Source: PUPG01 sp041686485 (GTDB lineage: Bacteria; Bacteroidota; Bacteroidia; Bacteroidales; UBA7960). From it: a stretch of 26,113 nt of DNA. Both the position numbers and the translations under genes were made by a program. Position 1 is the stretch's first letter, and every line of letters begins with the position of its first letter. A model generated the notes under the pieces. That model saw only the letters and a list, made by a program, of their open reading frames with translations. It did no database searches and had not been told where the DNA came from. The DNA lies in contig JAWLDT010000034.1 in assembly GCA_041686485.1 (NCBI GenBank), positions 1 through 26,113 of the forward strand, read 5' to 3'. This document shows, in pieces, positions 23,162 through 26,113 of the stretch.

Positions 23162-25987
23162 TCAGCTGTGTTTTTCTGATATATCGGTTTCCTCATACAT
23201 CAGAAACTCATACAGGTTTTCATCTTTCTTAAGCATTAACTTTTTCCGCAGCCGGTGACGGCTTATCTCCACCCCTCGCGGAGAGATGTTTAGAAGTTGG
23301 GCTATCTCTTTGGTGGTCAAATTTAATCGCAGATAGGCACACAGCCTTAAATCGTTGGGGGTGAGGTCTGGATATTTTTCTTTAAGTTTTTTGAAAAAGC
23401 CTTGTTGAGAGAGTTTGAGGTTTTTGGCAGCATTTTCCCATTCTATGTTTTGATAACCAAGGCTTTCCTTAATAATACTTTCCATTTTTTTGATATGCTT
23501 CACAGGATAACGCGCATATTGTTCTTTAATCGCTTTAATATGCTTCTGCAAACTGTTCAAAATATTGTCTTTCTGAATCAGATGGCGAATAGTAAACATT
23601 AGTTCATGGCTTTTATAATCCAATTCCCGTTCAAGGTTTTTCTGATTAAGTTCCAGCAACACCAGGTCTTTATGTTGTTTTAATTCAAAACGGAAAAATA
23701 CATATATGCCCCACATGATAAGCAGGAATAACAGCAGATAGATCACGATTGCGGTATGAGAATAGAACCATGGTTTACGTATTACAAATTCCCGGGTAAT
23801 CACATTATCTTCATCTGCCCGGATATCCAGGGTATAGCTACCGTGCCTCAGTCCCATCAATGAAAAATGGCCGTTGGAGGTACTTTGCCAGACAGACCCA
23901 AGTTCCCGTATCCTGTAATCATAGTTTTGTTCTGATTTGTTGAAATGAGAGGGGTCACGAAAAGAAACTTCCAGGTTATTGGCGTGCCATGGGACAGACA
24001 CCTCATCGAATGTGTCGGGAAAGGCCAGGGTATCTTTCCGGCCATGGAAACGCAGGTATTCCAGCGCGAGTCTGTCGTCTTCATCTCTTACGCCATGGAG
24101 CGTCATGTCGTATACATCAATACCGTAAGGATTGGGAATAAGTATCGAATGTTCGTCGGGAAACGCCAGCTGTATATTCCGATGAGGAAGCTGTATCCCT
24201 TCGTGTACAATTTCATATTGCATATTTGCCTCAAAGTCCAGGCCCAGCTCAAACAGCGCCAGTGCGTTCTCTTTAACGAACCAGTATCTGTTTTCCTGGT
24301 GGTGTATGATCTGTGTTGCCTTTCCGTATTTTCCCAGGTGTTCAGTAAGCGCAGTAAAAGGGATGATCTCGTTTCGCACAAAGTCAAACGTATAAATGTT
24401 CTCCCCGGTTGCAAATACTATTCGGTTATTGATCTTGAAAACCCTGATGTTAAAGTATTGATCGTCGATGCCCGGATAGTGAACCACCTCTTTGGCAATC
24501 TGCTTGTTGTCGTACAGTTCAATTCTGTTTATTCCTCGCCGGTGGTGAGAGGCCCATACATAACCGAGATAATCGGTTTCAAGGTATCGGGTTGGTTGCG
24601 AATAATTTTCGATGGTATGTCGAAAGCGGATCTGCCCCTGATCATCTGTTTCCAGCACTATAATACCGGTATAGGTACTACCGAGTATATAATCTTTGTA
24701 AGGTATATAACTCCATCCGCCAGATATTTCCGACAGTTGCTCCAGCGTGTCATCTTTAACAAGGAAGGTGCCATCGTTATGACCGCATATGATTTGCTCC
24801 CCAATATTTATCAATGTCCAAACCTGCCCATGACTGTCCGGTATGAACTCCGGTTCCCGGAAGTGATATCTATTCCCTGTTTTTTCGATACTGGTGCGAA
24901 ACAACCCGTGGTTCGTACCGATATAAAGCCAATCATCATGCTCCAGCAGGGCATATATGGTGCCAAGCGTGCCGTTTTTGCTTTTGAAATGCGTATAGGG
25001 CGACAGAAGGTCCAGATATTGCACACCATGATCAAGCCCTATCCATAGCCCCTGCTCAGCATCTTCATAAAGCGACAGCACCGTATTGTTCCCGAGACCA
25101 TTTTCGACATTGTATGATTCCTGAATACGTCCGTTTTGGTCGGTAATGATTACCCCGTTCAGGATGCTTCCGAATGCGTAGGTTGTATCGTTGAGCTGCA
25201 TGGCAGTGTTGCATGTGGACCGGCGTAAAAAATCAGATGCCTCTGAGGGGAAATAGCTAAACTGTCCGTCATCAAAAAGGTACAGCCCATCATTGTCGGT
25301 ACAAACCATAAGTTTGTTGTCAAGGTAGGGAATAATGGCATGCACTTTTTTGTCGGCAAAGATGCCACTGTTCTCAATGAACCGAAAGCCATTATCATCA
25401 AACCAAAACAAGCCGCTGTTCAGTACCTGCGCTATAAACTGGTCGCCAGACTGGAACAGGAACAGCATGACATAGGGAGCCTTATGTTTTTCAACCGAAT
25501 CGTAGTCATACACATAGATGGATGTAAAAGTCTGAAAATATACCTTGTCATCATCAAAATAAATTTTCCAAATCTCATCGTTACGCTCCACATCCACTTT
25601 GTGTGTGAGTGAATGGTATGCCAGGTCGCCGCAATCATCCGGCTTCCAAAATCCAAATTCCTCAAACGCTCCGGTAAATATGTTTCCGGAAGAGTCTACA
25701 TTAACAGCGCGTATCGGTGTCTGATCGCTATGCGTATATGTTTCCCAGCTAATACCGTTGAACCGGAGCAGACCTTCGGAATTGGCAAAATACATCACAT
25801 GAGTAGAAGGATCTTGTGCAATGGACCAGTTCTGGCTTCGCTGGTCAAAGCTATGAAAAAGGTATGGCCTGAGCTCCATGCGATCCATCTCATATGCCGT
25901 AACAAACAAAGGAGTAAGGGTCAAAACAAGGCAAAGAACAATTACAATCCCCCCTTTTTGTTTATTGGCAACAGATGCGTTAACCAT
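23162..25987 (-). CDS. Membrane sensor with beta-propeller, triple-Tyr domain and LuxR-type HTH (PUL regulator)
   Basis: A one-protein transmembrane regulator. The open frame reaches a TTG at 26083, but the first ATG at 25987 fits better: a signal anchor follows at once (GGIVIVLCLVLTLTPLFVTA), giving 941 residues. The periplasmic part (about 35-670) is made of two-component-regulator propeller repeats such as GLLRFNGISWETYTHSD, NTVLSLYEDAEQGLWIGLDHGV and WLYIGTNHGLFRT; a Y_Y_Y-type domain follows (NYDYRIRELGSVWQS...LRHGSYTLDIRA), then a transmembrane helix at about 744-766, a coiled coil, and a GerE/LuxR helix-turn-helix (LTTKEIAQLLNISPRGVEISRHRLRKKL, about 890-918). There is no histidine kinase, HATPase or receiver domain, so it is not a hybrid two-component system; sensing must pass straight to DNA binding. 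It lies upstream on the same strand and most likely activates the locus when glycan fragments reach the periplasm. Confidence 0.93.
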   Translation of the reverse strand: MVNASVANKQKGGIVIVLCLVLTLTPLFVTAYEMDRMELRPYLFHSFDQRSQNWSIAQDPSTHVMYFANSEGLLRFNGISWETYTHSDQTPIRAVNVDSSGNIFTGAFEEFGFWKPDDCGDLAYHSLTHKVDVERNDEIWKIYFDDDKVYFQTFTSIYVYDYDSVEKHKAPYVMLFLFQSGDQFIAQVLNSGLFWFDDNGFRFIENSGIFADKKVHAIIPYLDNKLMVCTDNDGLYLFDDGQFSYFPSEASDFLRRSTCNTAMQLNDTTYAFGSILNGVIITDQNGRIQESYNVENGLGNNTVLSLYEDAEQGLWIGLDHGVQYLDLLSPYTHFKSKNGTLGTIYALLEHDDWLYIGTNHGLFRTSIEKTGNRYHFREPEFIPDSHGQVWTLINIGEQIICGHNDGTFLVKDDTLEQLSEISGGWSYIPYKDYILGSTYTGIIVLETDDQGQIRFRHTIENYSQPTRYLETDYLGYVWASHHRRGINRIELYDNKQIAKEVVHYPGIDDQYFNIRVFKINNRIVFATGENIYTFDFVRNEIIPFTALTEHLGKYGKATQIIHHQENRYWFVKENALALFELGLDFEANMQYEIVHEGIQLPHRNIQLAFPDEHSILIPNPYGIDVYDMTLHGVRDEDDRLALEYLRFHGRKDTLAFPDTFDEVSVPWHANNLEVSFRDPSHFNKSEQNYDYRIRELGSVWQSTSNGHFSLMGLRHGSYTLDIRADEDNVITREFVIRKPWFYSHTAIVIYLLLFLLIMWGIYVFFRFELKQHKDLVLLELNQKNLERELDYKSHELMFTIRHLIQKDNILNSLQKHIKAIKEQYARYPVKHIKKMESIIKESLGYQNIEWENAAKNLKLSQQGFFKKLKEKYPDLTPNDLRLCAYLRLNLTTKEIAQLLNISPRGVEISRHRLRKKLMLKKDENLYEFLMYEETDISEKHS

Positions 25988-26113
25988 ACCTGACCATATT
26001 TTGGGTTTTCTTTTCAGCCGAAATATAATAAAAAATGCATTGCGTATGACCGGAACACATTGTATATTTACCCTGTTTGTCAATGTTTTTCAAAAATCCT
26101 TGTAGCATCATGT
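25988..26113 (-). promoter_or_regulatory. Upstream region of the regulator gene
   Basis: These 126 bases precede the chosen ATG. On the minus strand TATATTTC, about 35-40 bp before the ATG, is one base from the TAnnTTTG -7 consensus; no clear -33 partner is seen. An in-frame TTG at 26083 gives no signal sequence at its start and was not used. Nothing else was recognised up to the window edge. Confidence 0.25.

Noticed and set aside
23754..23830. Histidine kinase or response-regulator domain in the sensor
   Set aside because: After the transmembrane helix only a coiled coil and a LuxR HTH are seen; no H-box, N/G boxes or receiver aspartate motifs.
23945..25048. A 367-codon plus-strand open frame opposite the regulator
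   Set aside because: It lies entirely antisense to the propeller region of the regulator, has no recognisable motifs and a composition typical of antisense shadows; the minus-strand frame has clear domains.
25988..26083. Longer regulator start at TTG 26083
   Set aside because: It would place about 32 polar residues before the signal anchor; the first ATG at 25987 leads directly into the hydrophobic helix.

Overview
The window looks like a chromosomal stretch of a Bacteroidota member, probably a marine or saline Marinilabiliales-type organism. The evidence is a SusC/SusD pair, two proteins with C-terminal type IX secretion (T9SS) sorting domains, SPII lipoproteins, a beta-propeller/LuxR membrane regulator, weak Shine-Dalgarno sequences, and several very acidic secreted proteins. 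The lineage below phylum is inference.

Left part (1-5411): a secreted beta-propeller-like protein on the minus strand runs off the left edge. A 334-base divergent intergenic region follows, then a lone SNF2-family helicase on the plus strand. Directly behind the helicase stop codon lies a frameshifted, truncated remnant of a short-chain dehydrogenase on the opposite strand.

Main part (5514-25987): nine minus-strand genes that read as a polysaccharide utilisation locus (PUL). In transcription order they are: a membrane sensor/LuxR regulator; a GH144 lipoprotein; a very large T9SS-secreted protein with an endonuclease/exonuclease/phosphatase (EEP) catalytic domain; a second GH144 lipoprotein; a GH3 beta-glucosidase lipoprotein; a T9SS-secreted multi-domain putative glycan-binding protein; SusC; SusD; and a calcineurin-like metallophosphoesterase. 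GH144 is the family of endo/exo beta-1,2-glucanases (often auto-annotated as glucoamylase), and both copies keep the same spacing of candidate catalytic acids. Two GH144 enzymes plus GH3 point to beta-1,2-glucan (sophoro-oligosaccharide) breakdown.

The most interesting idea is that two phosphoesterase-fold proteins belong to this locus. Natural beta-1,2-glucans (cyclic glucans of Rhizobiales, osmoregulated periplasmic glucans of Proteobacteria) carry phosphoglycerol or phosphoethanolamine. The EEP protein, sandwiched between the two GH144 genes and sharing a putative binding module with the glycan-binding protein, may strip these groups before or during depolymerisation. This is a hypothesis from gene context and motifs, not shown by the sequence.

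Other structure: a 38-bp direct repeat with a 66-bp period and a stem-loop between susD and the metallophosphoesterase; an 11-bp perfect stem-loop before susC; an 8-bp tandem repeat before the second GH144 gene; a 16-bp perfect palindrome before the first GH144 gene; and a near-exact internal duplication inside the glycan-binding protein. No rRNA, tRNA, CRISPR array or intact insertion sequence was recognised.
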